Shown one piece after another: positions 9,375 to 17,184 of a DNA stretch of 47,162 nt (positions within the stretch are counted from its first letter, which is position 1; each line of letters opens with the position of its first letter). Source of the stretch: Paenibacillus doosanensis (lineage in GTDB: Bacteria; Bacillota; Bacilli; Paenibacillales; NBRC-103111); NCBI RefSeq assembly GCF_025060755.1, contig NZ_JANYUY010000058.1, positions 1 through 47,162 of the forward strand, given 5' to 3'. Both the position numbers and the translations under genes were made by a program. The notes below the pieces were generated by a model that saw only the letters and a program-made list of their open reading frames with translations, was not told the DNA's origin and made no database searches.

Positions 9375-9656
9375 GTGTCCAACGCGCAGAACACGAAACG
9401 AATTATGATCAGCTTGCCGGACTATTTGCTGCAGGAAGTGGACGGCATCGTGGAGAAGGAAAACTCCAATCGCAGCGAATTTATTCGCCAGGCGATGAAG
9501 CTGTACTTGGTGGAACGGAAGAAACGTCACCTGAGGGAATCCATGCAGCGCGGCTATATGGAAATGGCGAAAATTAATTTACACATGGCCTCGGAGGCAT
9601 TTCAGGCGGAGGAAGAAGCGGATAACACACTGGACCGTTTAGTAAGCGGGGTGTAA
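9375..9656 (+). CDS. ndoAI: Antitoxin NdoAI/EndoAI (RHH, MazE-type)
   Basis: Antitoxin that neutralises the NdoA RNase. The N-terminal ribbon-helix-helix fold (RIMISLPDYLLQEV, then NRSEFIRQAMKLYL) binds DNA, and the C-terminal acidic tail (AEEEADNTLDRLVSG) should wrap the toxin. The RGYMEMAKINL segment matches the B. subtilis protein very closely. GTG at 9375 (or TTG 9372) fits the ribosome site GGGGGTG at 9360-9366; an upstream TTG at 9348 would add residues unlike the family. About 93 residues, normal for the family. It ends 3 bases before the toxin start, so the two are translationally coupled. Confidence 0.9.
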   Translation: MSNAQNTKRIMISLPDYLLQEVDGIVEKENSNRSEFIRQAMKLYLVERKKRHLRESMQRGYMEMAKINLHMASEAFQAEEEADNTLDRLVSGV

Positions 9657-9659
9657 CTA

Positions 9660-10010
9660 TTGATTGTCAAAAGAGGCGATGTGTTTTTTGCAGATCTTTC
9701 ACCGGTCGTAGGTTCGGAGCAGGGTGGAATTCGGCCCGTACTCATTATTCAAAATGATATTGGCAATCGCTTCAGTCCTACGGTTATCGTGGCGGCGATT
9801 ACCGCTCAAATTCAAAAGGCTAAGCTGCCCACGCATGTGGAAATTGATGCGGAATCCCACGGCTTTGACAGAGATTCTGTCATATTGCTGGAGCAAATTC
9901 GCACCATTGATAAACAGCGTCTGACCGACAAAATCACTCACCTGGACGAGGAGACGATGCGTAAGGTCGACGACGCATTGCAAGTAAGCGTGGGTTTGAT
10001 TGAGTTTTAA
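9660..10010 (+). CDS. ndoA: mRNA interferase NdoA (EndoA/MazF)
   Basis: MazF-type ribosome-independent endoribonuclease; the B. subtilis enzyme cuts at UACAU. All 116 residues fit, including [29 protein letters not shown] and LPTHVEI. The sequence is nearly identical to the B. subtilis toxin over long stretches. TTG start directly after the antitoxin stop, with GGGGTG 7 bases upstream. Pair order antitoxin then toxin is usual. Confidence 0.96.
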   Translation: MIVKRGDVFFADLSPVVGSEQGGIRPVLIIQNDIGNRFSPTVIVAAITAQIQKAKLPTHVEIDAESHGFDRDSVILLEQIRTIDKQRLTDKITHLDEETMRKVDDALQVSVGLIEF

Positions 10011-10028
10011 AGCATTCGCGGATTGAAG

Positions 10029-10064
10029 CGAGGGACCGAGCTTAAGGTTCCTCGTTTTTATTTT
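10029..10064 (+). terminator. Intrinsic terminator of the ndoAI-ndoA operon
   Basis: 9-bp stem CGAGGGACC / GGTTCCTCG with one wobble pair, an 8-base loop, then TTTTTATTTT. Confidence 0.9.
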
Positions 10065-10492
10065 GCTTGGAAAATGAGGCAGCCATTTCCTGCGGGTATT
10101 GCAGAGGGTTACAATTAGCGAGTGGAAGCCTCTATCGACTGAAGGGCACCCACCCTTTAGAGGAGCACATCACTTTTGGGGATTGGTTCAAGGCCCGCTC
10201 ATCTTGTGATGAACTCAGCTTGAGGGGAGCAAGGTTCCTCAGCGCGGCCGTTATGGATGAGGCTCGTTCCGGCCGTTATTTTTGGCGTAGTCCGGTTTGT
10301 GCATTATAATGGAAGTATCTGTATGGGGACTTAAGAACGGCCGGCAGCTGCATGGCGGCGAATCGCCTCTGAATACGGGGGAAGCCGGCCGGATGATCGA
10401 CCTTAAGCGAAGGCGCAAACGAAGGCTGCATACGAGCATGACTCCCTTTGCGGGGGACTAGGGTTTCTTAAAGCGGAGGAGGACAACTATTC
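10065..10492. other. Non-coding region where B. subtilis carries rsb-sigB genes
   Basis: No gene seen over 430 bases. It contains the tex promoter and a short segment at 10168-10195 (GAGCACATCACTTTTGGGG and flank) that recurs in similar form at 31803-31832. The area around 10080-10260 has several short inverted repeats and could encode a structured RNA, but I cannot match it to a known family. Confidence 0.4.
10282..10310 (+). promoter_or_regulatory. Candidate sigma-A promoter of tex
   Basis: TTGGCG (10282-10287), 17-base spacer, perfect TATAAT (10305-10310). It implies a leader of about 175 bases before tex. Confidence 0.6.
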
Positions 10493-12721
10493 ATGTCGAT
10501 GTCGAAAGAAGAAGTGCTTCAACTGGAAGATAAGAAAACGGGGACGGAGCTGACGGAGGAGGCGAAGGCCGCGATCCAAGAGCGGATTTTGAAGCAGATC
10601 GCCGGAGAGCTGCAGCTCGCGGCGGGCAAGGTGCGTACTACCGTCGGGCTGCTGGACGAGGGCAATACGATTCCTTTTATCGCGCGATACCGTAAGGAGA
10701 TGACCGGCGAGCTGGATGAAAATCAGCTGCGGGATATTGAGGAGCGTCTGACGTACTTGCGGAACCTGGAATCGAGGAAGCTGGAGGTGCTCCGGCTGAT
10801 TGACGAGCAGGGCAAGCTGACGTCGGAGCTGAAAGCGGGGATCGAGCAATCGGTCAAGCTGCAGGAGCTGGAAGATCTGTACCGCCCGTACCGCCAGAAG
10901 CGGAAGACGCGTGCGAGCGTAGCGAAGGAGAAGGGACTCGAGCCGCTGGCCGAGTGGATACTCTCGCAGCCGAGACAAGGCGATTTGCTCGCCGAAGCAG
11001 GGCGCTACGTAAGCGAGGAGAAGGCCGTCAAGACCGCGGAGGAAGCGGTTCAAGGGGCTATGGATATTATCGCGGAACAAATCGCCGACGACGCCAAAAT
11101 CAGGGCGTGGGTGCGTAAATATACATACGATCAAGGCATTGTGCGGACTGAAGCGAAGGATGCAGAGCAGGAGTCGGTTTACGAAATGTATTACAGCTAT
11201 CAGGAGCCGGTTCGCAAGCTGCCTCCGCACCGGATTCTTGCGATTAATCGCGGCGAGCGCGAGGATGTGCTGAAGGTGGCGCTCGATGTTCAGAACGATC
11301 GTATCCACGAATATATCGGACGCCAGATGATCAAGGGAGCTTCGGTGACGAAGAATACGCTGATCGCGGTGATCGAGGATGCGTACAAGCGGCTGCTGGC
11401 CCCGTCGATTGAGCGCGAGGTGCGCGGCGAGATGACGGAGAAGGCGGAAGAGAAGGCGATCGAAGTGTTCGCCGAAAACCTGCGCAATCTGCTGCTGCAA
11501 GCCCCTATCAAAGGGAAGGTCGTGCTGGGCGTCGATCCGGCGTACCGGACAGGCTGTAAGCTCGCGGTCGTGGACGAAACGGGCAAAATGCTGGAGATCG
11601 CCGTAACCTATCCGACGCCGCCCAACAATAAAGTAGCGGAAGCGAAGGCCAAGTTTCGCAAGCTGATCGAAACCTACGGCGTCGAGCTGATCGTTATCGG
11701 CAACGGCACCGCCTCGCGGGAGACGGAGCAGTTCGTAGCCGATTTGATCGGCGAGATCAAACAGCGGAAGCTGCAGTATTTGATCGTCAATGAAGCGGGA
11801 GCGAGCGTCTACTCGGCTTCCAAGCTGGCGCAATCCGAATTTCCCGACCTGGACGTTGCGGAGCGCAGCGCTATCTCGATTGCGCGCAGGATTCAGGACC
11901 CGCTGGCGGAGCTCGTCAAGATTGAGCCCAAAGCGATCGGCGTAGGCCAATACCAGCATGATGTGACGCAGAAGCGGCTCGACGAGAGTCTGACCTTTGT
12001 GGTGGAATCCGCGGTCAACCATGTGGGCGTCGACGTCAACACCGCTTCGCCGTCGCTGCTCTCTTATGTATCCGGCATTAACAGCACGCTGGCGAAAAAT
12101 ATCGTCAAGTTCCGCGAGGATAACGGCAAATTCGTAAGCCGTACGCAGCTGCAGAAGGTGCCGCGGCTCGGCGCGAAAGCGTACGAGCAATGCGCCGGAT
12201 TTCTGCGCATCAGCGACGGCAAGAACCCGCTCGACAACACGCCGATCCATCCGGAGTCCTATGACGTGGTGGACAAGCTGTTCCGCGAGCTGAAGCTGGA
12301 GCTGTCGCAGCTCGGCACGCAGCAGCTGAAGGAGATGCTGCAGCATCTGGAGCCCGCGGAGCTGGCTGTGAAGCTGGGCGTCGGCGTGCCGACGCTGCGC
12401 GATATTCTGGACAGCCTGCAGCGTCCGGGACGCGATCCGCGCGACGAGCTGCCGGCGCCGATCTTCCGCACGGACGTGCTGCAGATCGAGGATTTGGTCC
12501 CGGGCATGGAACTGCAGGGGACGGTGCGCAACGTAATCGACTTCGGCGCATTCGTCGATATCGGGATCAAAAACGACGGGCTCGTGCATATTTCCCAGCT
12601 GAGCGATTCCTACGTGAAGCATCCGATGGACGTTGTCTCCGTAGGCGATACGGTGACGGTATGGGTGTTGAGCGTCGATCTCAAGAAGGGCCGCGTCAGC
12701 CTGACGATGAAAAAGCCGTGA
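10493..12721 (+). CDS. tex: Tex family transcription accessory protein
   Basis: Nucleic-acid-binding protein linked to transcription (Tex/YdcI; relative of Spt6). Order: Tex N-terminal helical region (about 20-200), YqgF/RNase H-like domain (about 335-460, from VVLGVDPAYRTG), helix-hairpin-helix (about 500-565, NTASPSLLSYVSGI) and a C-terminal S1 RNA-binding domain (about 655-740, GMELQGTVRNVIDFGAFVDIG). Length of 742 is typical. Start at ATG 10493 (ATG 10499 is a near alternative) after GGAGGAGG. Gene order tex-cmpA-sprT is as in B. subtilis. A long open frame on the opposite strand is a GC-driven shadow. Confidence 0.95.
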   Translation: MSMSKEEVLQLEDKKTGTELTEEAKAAIQERILKQIAGELQLAAGKVRTTVGLLDEGNTIPFIARYRKEMTGELDENQLRDIEERLTYLRNLESRKLEVLRLIDEQGKLTSELKAGIEQSVKLQELEDLYRPYRQKRKTRASVAKEKGLEPLAEWILSQPRQGDLLAEAGRYVSEEKAVKTAEEAVQGAMDIIAEQIADDAKIRAWVRKYTYDQGIVRTEAKDAEQESVYEMYYSYQEPVRKLPPHRILAINRGEREDVLKVALDVQNDRIHEYIGRQMIKGASVTKNTLIAVIEDAYKRLLAPSIEREVRGEMTEKAEEKAIEVFAENLRNLLLQAPIKGKVVLGVDPAYRTGCKLAVVDETGKMLEIAVTYPTPPNNKVAEAKAKFRKLIETYGVELIVIGNGTASRETEQFVADLIGEIKQRKLQYLIVNEAGASVYSASKLAQSEFPDLDVAERSAISIARRIQDPLAELVKIEPKAIGVGQYQHDVTQKRLDESLTFVVESAVNHVGVDVNTASPSLLSYVSGINSTLAKNIVKFREDNGKFVSRTQLQKVPRLGAKAYEQCAGFLRISDGKNPLDNTPIHPESYDVVDKLFRELKLELSQLGTQQLKEMLQHLEPAELAVKLGVGVPTLRDILDSLQRPGRDPRDELPAPIFRTDVLQIEDLVPGMELQGTVRNVIDFGAFVDIGIKNDGLVHISQLSDSYVKHPMDVVSVGDTVTVWVLSVDLKKGRVSLTMKKP

Positions 12722-12790
12722 GCCGGCGTCAGCCGAGCTCACCCATCCATGCCGCATAGGCGCTTACCTACTAGCATACGAGTGACGAAA

Positions 12791-12832
12791 ATAGAGCCTC
12801 TAACGCAGCTCGGGCTGCGCTAGAGGCTCTAT
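12791..12832. terminator. Bidirectional terminator between tex and cmpA
   Basis: 19-bp stem with one mismatch and a TCGG loop. The T-rich tail (TATTTTCG) lies on the minus-strand side, so it best terminates cmpA, which ends 9 bases away; it also lies 70 bases after tex. Confidence 0.7.
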
Positions 12833-12840
12833 TGGTCATG

Positions 12841-12981
12841 TTAAAGCTGCGACGACGAGGATTCCTCCGTATCGGTTCTGCGCGTACGGTAGAAGAACCA
12901 GCAATCGTTGAGCAACCGGATTTGTCTACGGTTTTTATTGTGGAACGCTCGCATCAGTTGATTGCAAAGCCATTGTGGCAA
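12841..12981 (-). CDS. cmpA: Cortex morphogenetic protein CmpA
   Basis: A 46-residue sporulation protein. CmpA of B. subtilis helps time spore cortex assembly by delivering SpoIVA to the ClpXP protease. The deduced start is MPQWLCNQLMRAF and the core is RLLNDCWFFYRT, which align with MPNWLKKQMQKAF and KLLNQCWYFYRK of B. subtilis CmpA as I recall it. Initiation is at TTG (12979-12981 on the complement), 8 bases after AAGGGG, which explains why simple ATG-based ORF calls miss it. The C-terminus is longer and Ser/Glu-rich. It lies next to tex and the SprT gene, as in B. subtilis. Confidence 0.88.
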   Translation of the reverse strand: MPQWLCNQLMRAFHNKNRRQIRLLNDCWFFYRTRRTDTEESSSSQL

Positions 12982-13172
12982 ACCGATCAGCCCCTTCCCT
13001 CCTGCCATTATGCTGTTAAACCTGCCGTGCCTGCGAAGCGGGGTTGATCCAGGGAGCCGCTCTTCAGCGGAGCTTCATGTTCTAAACAAACCCTGGGACG
13101 CTGCTCCTTGAAAGGCTACATTAAAGGTCTCATGATACAGCATATGGCTGGGTGGGCGAATGGGTGCAGGTC

Positions 13173-13532
13173 CTAGTTAGACAGTTCTTCCTCTTCCTCG
13201 TACCACTGCTCCAACTGCGCCTGCAGAGCGCGGATTTCCGTAAGCAGCGAGACGAGCGGATAAGCTTTCTCGTTAATGGCGGAGAAGGCCTGCTCCAGCT
13301 GGTTGATGTACTCTAGTCCGTGATGGAGCTTGTACTGCGGATGGACGATTTCCAGGTTATCGCATTCGGCGATCACCTTGGGAAGAGACGGCACGTTGGA
13401 GGCGGTCAGCTTGTCCAGTTCTTTGTGCAGACGTTGATTAAGGGCGGTCAATTGATATAGATGGGTTGCAGGCAGCTCGACAAATTCAATGTGCTCGCCG
13501 AGCTGCAGTACGCCGTATTTCATTTTGGACAT
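13173..13532 (-). CDS. Conserved hypothetical protein
   Basis: 119-residue soluble protein without a domain I can name. The C-terminal half is helical and likely coiled coil (YINQLEQAFSAINEK to IRALQAQLEQWYEEEEEL), ending in an acidic tail. The N-terminus (KMKYGVLQLGEHIEFVELPATHLYQL) looks like a small beta unit. ATG start with GAGGAG upstream. It is transcribed divergently from sprT, with just over 100 bases between them. I believe similar proteins occur in other Paenibacillus, but this is from memory. Confidence 0.75.
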   Translation of the reverse strand: MSKMKYGVLQLGEHIEFVELPATHLYQLTALNQRLHKELDKLTASNVPSLPKVIAECDNLEIVHPQYKLHHGLEYINQLEQAFSAINEKAYPLVSLLTEIRALQAQLEQWYEEEEELSN

Positions 13533-13565
13533 GTCATGTTGCTCCTCTCATCCGTTCCTATATAC

Positions 13566-13596
13566 TTGACAGTTTAGCCTATGATGCGGTTACAAT
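13566..13596 (+). promoter_or_regulatory. Candidate promoter of the sprT gene
   Basis: Perfect TTGACA (13566-13571) and TACAAT (13591-13596) separated by 19 bases, slightly long, in the gap between the divergent genes. Confidence 0.45.
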
Positions 13597-13636
13597 TCAA
13601 GTAACAAAAACGAAAGATTCGAAGGGAAGAGAAGCC

Positions 13637-14110
13637 GTGGATGACCGTCAGCTGCAGCATTGGGTGGAACAAATATCGATAACCTCGTTCGGGCGTCCGT
13701 TTTTGCACAAGGCTCGTTTCAACCGCAGATTAACCTCGACGGGAGGGCGTTATTTTACGAAGACGCATGATATCGAAATCAGCTGGCATCAACTGGAGCA
13801 GTTCGGCGCAGAGGATGTCGAGAAAATTATTAAGCACGAGCTGTGCCATTATCATCTGCATCTCATGAACCGGGGGTACCAGCATCGCGACGCCGATTTC
13901 AAAACGCTGCTGAAGCAGGTCGGAGGCACGCGGTTTTGCCGGTCGCTGCCGACGGTCAAGCGCAAAGAGCCTTACCGGTACAAGCTGATCTGCACCAACT
14001 GCCGGATGGAGTATTTGCGTAAAAGAAAGCTCGACCCGAACAAATACGCATGCGGCAAATGCCGAGGGAAGCTGAAACTGTATACTCTTGACATTCAAAA
14101 ACATTCATGA
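13637..14110 (+). CDS. sprT: SprT-like zinc metalloprotease family protein
   Basis: SprT/YdcK family protein of 157 residues. The zinc-binding HExxH motif is HELCH at 67-71, followed by HLH. A C-terminal zinc ribbon has CTNC and CGKC pairs (about 127-150). Eukaryotic relatives (Spartan) digest DNA-protein crosslinks; the bacterial role is not settled. GTG at 13637 chosen because MDDRQLQHWVEQIS aligns with the family N-terminus and GAAGGGAAG lies upstream; extension to 13466 would run into the divergent gene. Confidence 0.88.
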   Translation: MDDRQLQHWVEQISITSFGRPFLHKARFNRRLTSTGGRYFTKTHDIEISWHQLEQFGAEDVEKIIKHELCHYHLHLMNRGYQHRDADFKTLLKQVGGTRFCRSLPTVKRKEPYRYKLICTNCRMEYLRKRKLDPNKYACGKCRGKLKLYTLDIQKHS

Positions 14111-14128
14111 TAAATTAAAAATTGTTAT

Positions 14129-14204
14129 TCCCTGATAGCTCAGTTGGTAGAGCACTCGACTGTTAATCGAGTTGTCACAGGTTCGAGTCCTGTTCGGGGA
14201 GCCA
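14129..14204 (+). tRNA. tRNA-Asn (GTT)
   Basis: Cloverleaf with 7-bp acceptor stem (TCCCTGA / TCGGGGA, with a T-G wobble), anticodon stem CTCGA/TCGAG, anticodon GTT, T-arm ACAGG-TTCGAGT-CCTGT, discriminator G and encoded CCA. Confidence 0.97.
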
Positions 14205-14211
14205 CTACTTT

Positions 14212-14300
14212 GGAGAGATACCCAAGTGGCTATAAGGGGACCCTCTGCTAAGGGGTTAGACTGCGTAAGTGGTGCGAGGGTTCGAATCCCTCTCTCTCCG
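14212..14300 (+). tRNA. tRNA-Ser (GCT)
   Basis: Class II tRNA of 89 bases with a long variable arm, acceptor GGAGAGA/TCTCTCC, anticodon GCT, T-arm GAGGG-TTCGAAT-CCCTC, discriminator G. CCA is not encoded. It is 7 bases after tRNA-Asn and probably co-transcribed. Confidence 0.97.
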
Positions 14301-14310
14301 TAGACGAAGA

Positions 14311-14332
14311 AACCGCCGTAAGGCGGTTTTTT
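14311..14332 (+). terminator. Terminator of the Asn-Ser tRNA unit
   Basis: AACCGCC-GTAA-GGCGGTT followed by TTTT, 10 bases after tRNA-Ser. Confidence 0.9.
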
Positions 14333-14445
14333 GCTGTTCCCGGAAACTGCTCGCGGCCGCTTCCGGCGGTATCGGCTAGCGGGCCGCCCGCAGGCCGCGC
14401 GTAAATCATCGCGCAATAGCTAGGAGTTGTGCATATTGAATGAAT

Positions 14446-14490
14446 AATGACAGCCTATTTTGCCGCTAACGCTGCTTAATTGCTGTCATT
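14446..14490. repeat. Inverted repeat in intergenic DNA
   Basis: AATGACAGC and GCTGTCATT form a perfect 9-bp inverted repeat around 27 bases, which themselves contain a GC-rich palindrome-like core. No function assigned; the remainder of 14333-14535 holds no gene. Confidence 0.5.
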
Positions 14491-14535
14491 TTGCATATAT
14501 ATATCTTCTACGTCGTTCATCGGACAGAGATTCTT

Positions 14536-14710
14536 AGAAGTGTGGCGAAAAAGTGGCCGGAGAGTCGGTAGAGAGTTGGAACAGCGTAATTGTTCGCCTT
14601 TGTTCCCGGATCTCATCCGTTTCACGGGCTTAACGACTCAAGAAATCTGGGAACAAGAGCGATCGGAAGATGCTTTCGCATGCGCAGCGGGCGTTTTTCA
14701 CCACGCCTCT
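14536..14710 (+). repeat. MITE-like repeat, copy 1
   Basis: About 175 bp with terminal inverted repeats (AGAAGTGTGGCGAAAAAG at the left; the right end reads as AGAGGCGTGGTGAAAAA on the complement). The interior is very similar to the copy at 29424-29597, including GGAACAGCGTAA, TTCGCCTTTGT and a long shared block ending ATGCTTTCGCATGCGCA. It encodes no protein. Target-site duplication not evident. Confidence 0.75.
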
Positions 14711-14884
14711 AAAAGGGTGGTGAAAAAGTCCGCTGCGGTGTCCATTTGATCCTCCAATCGCTGTTGAAAACGGATTCTTTGGATTGTTTTTCGTTATTCT
14801 GCGGAGAGAATCCGTTTTCAAAGGCGAACGCTTACGCTTTTCCAGATTCAAATGGCCCCTCCGCTCTTTTTTCACCACGCCTCT
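14711..14884 (-). repeat. MITE-like repeat, divergent copy in opposite orientation
   Basis: Directly abuts copy 1. Ends read AAAAGGGTGGTGAAAAAG and, on the complement, AGAGGCGTGGTGAAAAA. Read on the minus strand it contains AGCGTAAGCGTTCGCCTTTG at the place where the other copies carry it, then a perfect 13-bp stem GAAAACGGATTCT / AGAATCCGTTTTC (14766-14778, 14807-14819) replacing their inner hairpin. Its right end touches the stop codon of the next gene. Confidence 0.7.
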
Positions 14885-15551
14885 AATCCTGCAGGTCCTT
14901 CTTATAGTACAAATAAACGAGAATGGCTAGCGCTCCGAGGATCACCATCAATAAAATCAGCAAATACTCCTGATAATTTAGCAGCCAGTACACCGAGCTG
15001 GAAATAGCCAGGATGCCAATCGTATTGATCACGGTTTTGGCCAGTTGGCCTCCGCTGCTTTTACGGCTCATATATAGGTCGAGCGGCGGCTTCATCAGGA
15101 ACGAAAACCCGTAATGAAACCGGTACAGCAGGTAGGCAATGCCGAAGGAGCATAATTCACAGGAAACCTGAATGATGAAGATTCCCGTTCCCGCGGGCTG
15201 CTGCGCTTCCTCGGCCGAGACAATGCCCGCCGCCAGCAGCGAGAAATAGACGATAAATTGAATCACGTTAAAGGCCAGGCAGCCGACGGCCGTCACATCG
15301 ACAGCGTGAAACAGGCTGACCTTGATCAAGTACCGCAGCAAAACGACATACAAAATAAACTGAACGGCCAAGTCGTAGCTGGGAATATCCCACACCATCC
15401 GAATCAGATAGGACGCCACCGATAACGTCACGGCGATGAGAGAAAGCTTGGCTCCGAACTCCCAGAACGGCCACCGGAACGTTTTGAACATCAGGGCCAG
15501 AATAGCCATAACGTCCAGGTAACCGAACAGAAGGTAAAGAAATGTTTGCAT
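14883..15551 (-). CDS. Hypothetical polytopic membrane protein
   Basis: About 222 residues with six or seven predicted membrane helices and short loops; RKSSGGQ forms a basic loop near residue 165 and the tail YYKKDLQD is cytoplasmic by the positive-inside rule. I do not recognise the family; the pattern resembles membrane parts of signalling proteins. ATG at 15551 chosen because AGGTGA lies 5 bases upstream; an in-frame GTG at 15578 would overlap the end of corA. It follows corA, with its ribosome site overlapping the corA stop, so the two form an operon. Confidence 0.75.
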   Translation of the reverse strand: MQTFLYLLFGYLDVMAILALMFKTFRWPFWEFGAKLSLIAVTLSVASYLIRMVWDIPSYDLAVQFILYVVLLRYLIKVSLFHAVDVTAVGCLAFNVIQFIVYFSLLAAGIVSAEEAQQPAGTGIFIIQVSCELCSFGIAYLLYRFHYGFSFLMKPPLDLYMSRKSSGGQLAKTVINTIGILAISSSVYWLLNYQEYLLILLMVILGALAILVYLYYKKDLQD

Positions 15552-15559
15552 AAATTCAC

Positions 15560-16492
15560 CTAGATCCATTTTTTCCACTTAAAAATAAGCCACATGACGA
15601 CGCTCACGGCAATTAACACGACCCAGACGTATGCATATCCGAAGCTCCAGTTCAGCTCGGGAATGTCTTTGAAATTCATGCCGTACAAGCCCACGACAAA
15701 GGTCAGCGGGAGAAAGATGGAACTGATAATCGTTAAAGTCTTCATGATCTCGTTCATCCGGTCCGACTTCATATTCATTTGGAGCTCGAGCAGACCGCTG
15801 AACGATTCTCTGAACGTATCCAGCGAATCGACAACCCGCGAGAGATGGTCGTAGACGTCGATGAAATAAACGTCCGTTTCGGCTCTCGTATACGGAAACG
15901 TATGATGGGTAATCGATCCGATGATCGTTTTTTCCTCGGCGATAATGCGCCTCAGTTTATGAATGGCCCGTTTGTGCTGAAACACATCCTTGGACACGTG
16001 AAGATACGGATTATGGAATACGCGGCGCTCGAGCTGATCGACCAGATCCTCGATATGGTCGGTCACATCCGTATATCCGTCGACGCAATGGTCCAGCAGA
16101 CGGTGCAGCATAAGTCCGGGATGCTCCGTTCGCTCCGTTACGGCCAGCAGTTCCCGCCGCAGATCGTCTATGAAGCCGAGCGGCTGCTTGGTGATCGTAA
16201 TGAGAAAATTGGCGCCGATCACGATGCCTATTTCCACGTGCGTCAGCTTTTTGTCCACAACGGCAAAAAAGGTGAGGAAAATATGATCCTTGTAACGGTC
16301 CATCTTGGGCCGCTGGTTGAGCTTGGTACAGTCCTCCACGACCAGGGGATGACAGCCGAACAGGTCGCCGACAACCTGCTGCACCTCGGATGGAGTCGGG
16401 CGGAGCAGATGAATCCAGACGATCTCCTGAGCGGAAGGCAGCCGAATTTCTTGCTCCGTCACTTGATTGGTTTCGAGATTTCGTACGATCAT
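15560..16492 (-). CDS. corA: CorA family magnesium/divalent cation transporter
   Basis: Homopentameric inner-membrane channel for Mg2+ (or Co2+/Ni2+). A large cytoplasmic N-terminal domain (about 1-245) is followed by two C-terminal membrane helices. The signature GMN motif is at 271-273 (YGMNF), followed by the periplasmic loop KDIPELNW. The basic tail FKWKKWI is typical. Length of 310 is normal. No M-box riboswitch was recognised upstream. The downstream membrane protein is co-transcribed. Confidence 0.95.
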   Translation of the reverse strand: MIVRNLETNQVTEQEIRLPSAQEIVWIHLLRPTPSEVQQVVGDLFGCHPLVVEDCTKLNQRPKMDRYKDHIFLTFFAVVDKKLTHVEIGIVIGANFLITITKQPLGFIDDLRRELLAVTERTEHPGLMLHRLLDHCVDGYTDVTDHIEDLVDQLERRVFHNPYLHVSKDVFQHKRAIHKLRRIIAEEKTIIGSITHHTFPYTRAETDVYFIDVYDHLSRVVDSLDTFRESFSGLLELQMNMKSDRMNEIMKTLTIISSIFLPLTFVVGLYGMNFKDIPELNWSFGYAYVWVVLIAVSVVMWLIFKWKKWI

Positions 16493-16641
16493 TGGGACGG
16501 TTCACCTCATTGGTCACAATATACCATAGTTTCATCAAAGGGAACGCTAAAATTTTTTTGAAAAAAGGGCTTGTCAATCGAAAAGCATTCGGCTATAATA
16601 ACACTTGTCGTCAAAAAGGACGGCGGAAAATTGTACGGCAA

Positions 16642-16716
16642 GGCCCGTTGGTCAAGGGGTTAAGACACCTCCCTTTCACGGAGGTAACAGGGGTTCGAAT
16701 CCCCTACGGGTCACCA
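16642..16716 (+). tRNA. tRNA-Glu (TTC)
   Basis: Acceptor GGCCCGT/ACGGGTC, anticodon stem CCTCC/GGAGG with anticodon TTC, T-arm AGGGG-TTCGAAT-CCCCT, discriminator A, encoded CCA. Confidence 0.97.
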
Positions 16717-16765
16717 TTTATGTGTTTCGGGACCGAATGGCTCATCGGAATTCATGCTCTGATAA

Positions 16766-16838
16766 GAGCCATTAGCTCAGTTGGTAGAGCACCTGACTTT
16801 TAATCAGGGTGTCGAAGGTTCGAGTCCTTCATGGCTCA
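16766..16838 (+). tRNA. tRNA-Lys (TTT)
   Basis: Acceptor GAGCCAT/ATGGCTC, anticodon stem CCTGA/TCAGG with anticodon TTT, T-arm GAAGG-TTCGAGT-CCTTC, discriminator A. CCA not encoded. Confidence 0.97.
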
Positions 16839-16867
16839 TGTTTTTTTTCCTCATTATATATTAGCTT

Positions 16868-16950
16868 GCGGTTGTGGTGGAATGGCAGACACGCCATCTT
16901 GAGGGGGTGGTGGGCTTACGCCCGTGGAGGTTCGAGTCCTCTCAACCGCA
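16868..16950 (+). tRNA. tRNA-Leu (GAG)
   Basis: Acceptor GCGGTTG/CAACCGC, anticodon stem CCATC/GGTGG with loop TTGAGGG (anticodon GAG), variable arm, T-arm GGAGG-TTCGAGT-CCTCT region, discriminator A. CCA not encoded. GAG reads CTC, the apparent specifier codon of the T-box at 44652-44895. Confidence 0.96.
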
Positions 16951-16968
16951 TTTATCCAACGAACCTAC

Positions 16969-16996
16969 AATCCCTTGGACACAAGGGATTTTTTTG
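16969..16996 (+). terminator. Terminator of the Glu-Lys-Leu tRNA unit
   Basis: AATCCCTTG-GACA-CAAGGGATT followed by TTTTTG. Confidence 0.93.
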
Positions 16997-17184
16997 TTGT
17001 CTGAACTGATGGAAGGAAAAGTGACCGGAAAGCCGATAAGGAGTCGGAACATCGTCAGGGGTCGCTATAAAAGGATGGACGGAGGGTCTCCGTTCCGAGT
17101 TGCATAATCAAAAAAATCCGGGCGGCGGCAGCCGGAGAACGGCGTCCGTCTTGTTAATATGCCCCATGGAGGCGGTTTGTTACG

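Noticed and set aside
10487-12757. 756-codon open frame antisense to tex
   Set aside because: It is Arg/Leu/His/Gln-rich with no family pattern, a usual shadow of a GC-rich conserved gene. Tex on the plus strand has full domain matches.
14105-14416. 103-codon minus-strand frame over tRNA-Asn and tRNA-Ser
   Set aside because: Encodes the well-known false protein phrase RTRTCDNSINS that arises from translating tRNA genes backwards.
16809-17107. Small plus-strand frames over tRNA-Lys and tRNA-Leu
   Set aside because: They translate tRNA sequence (e.g. WWNGRHAIL) and have no ribosome site.
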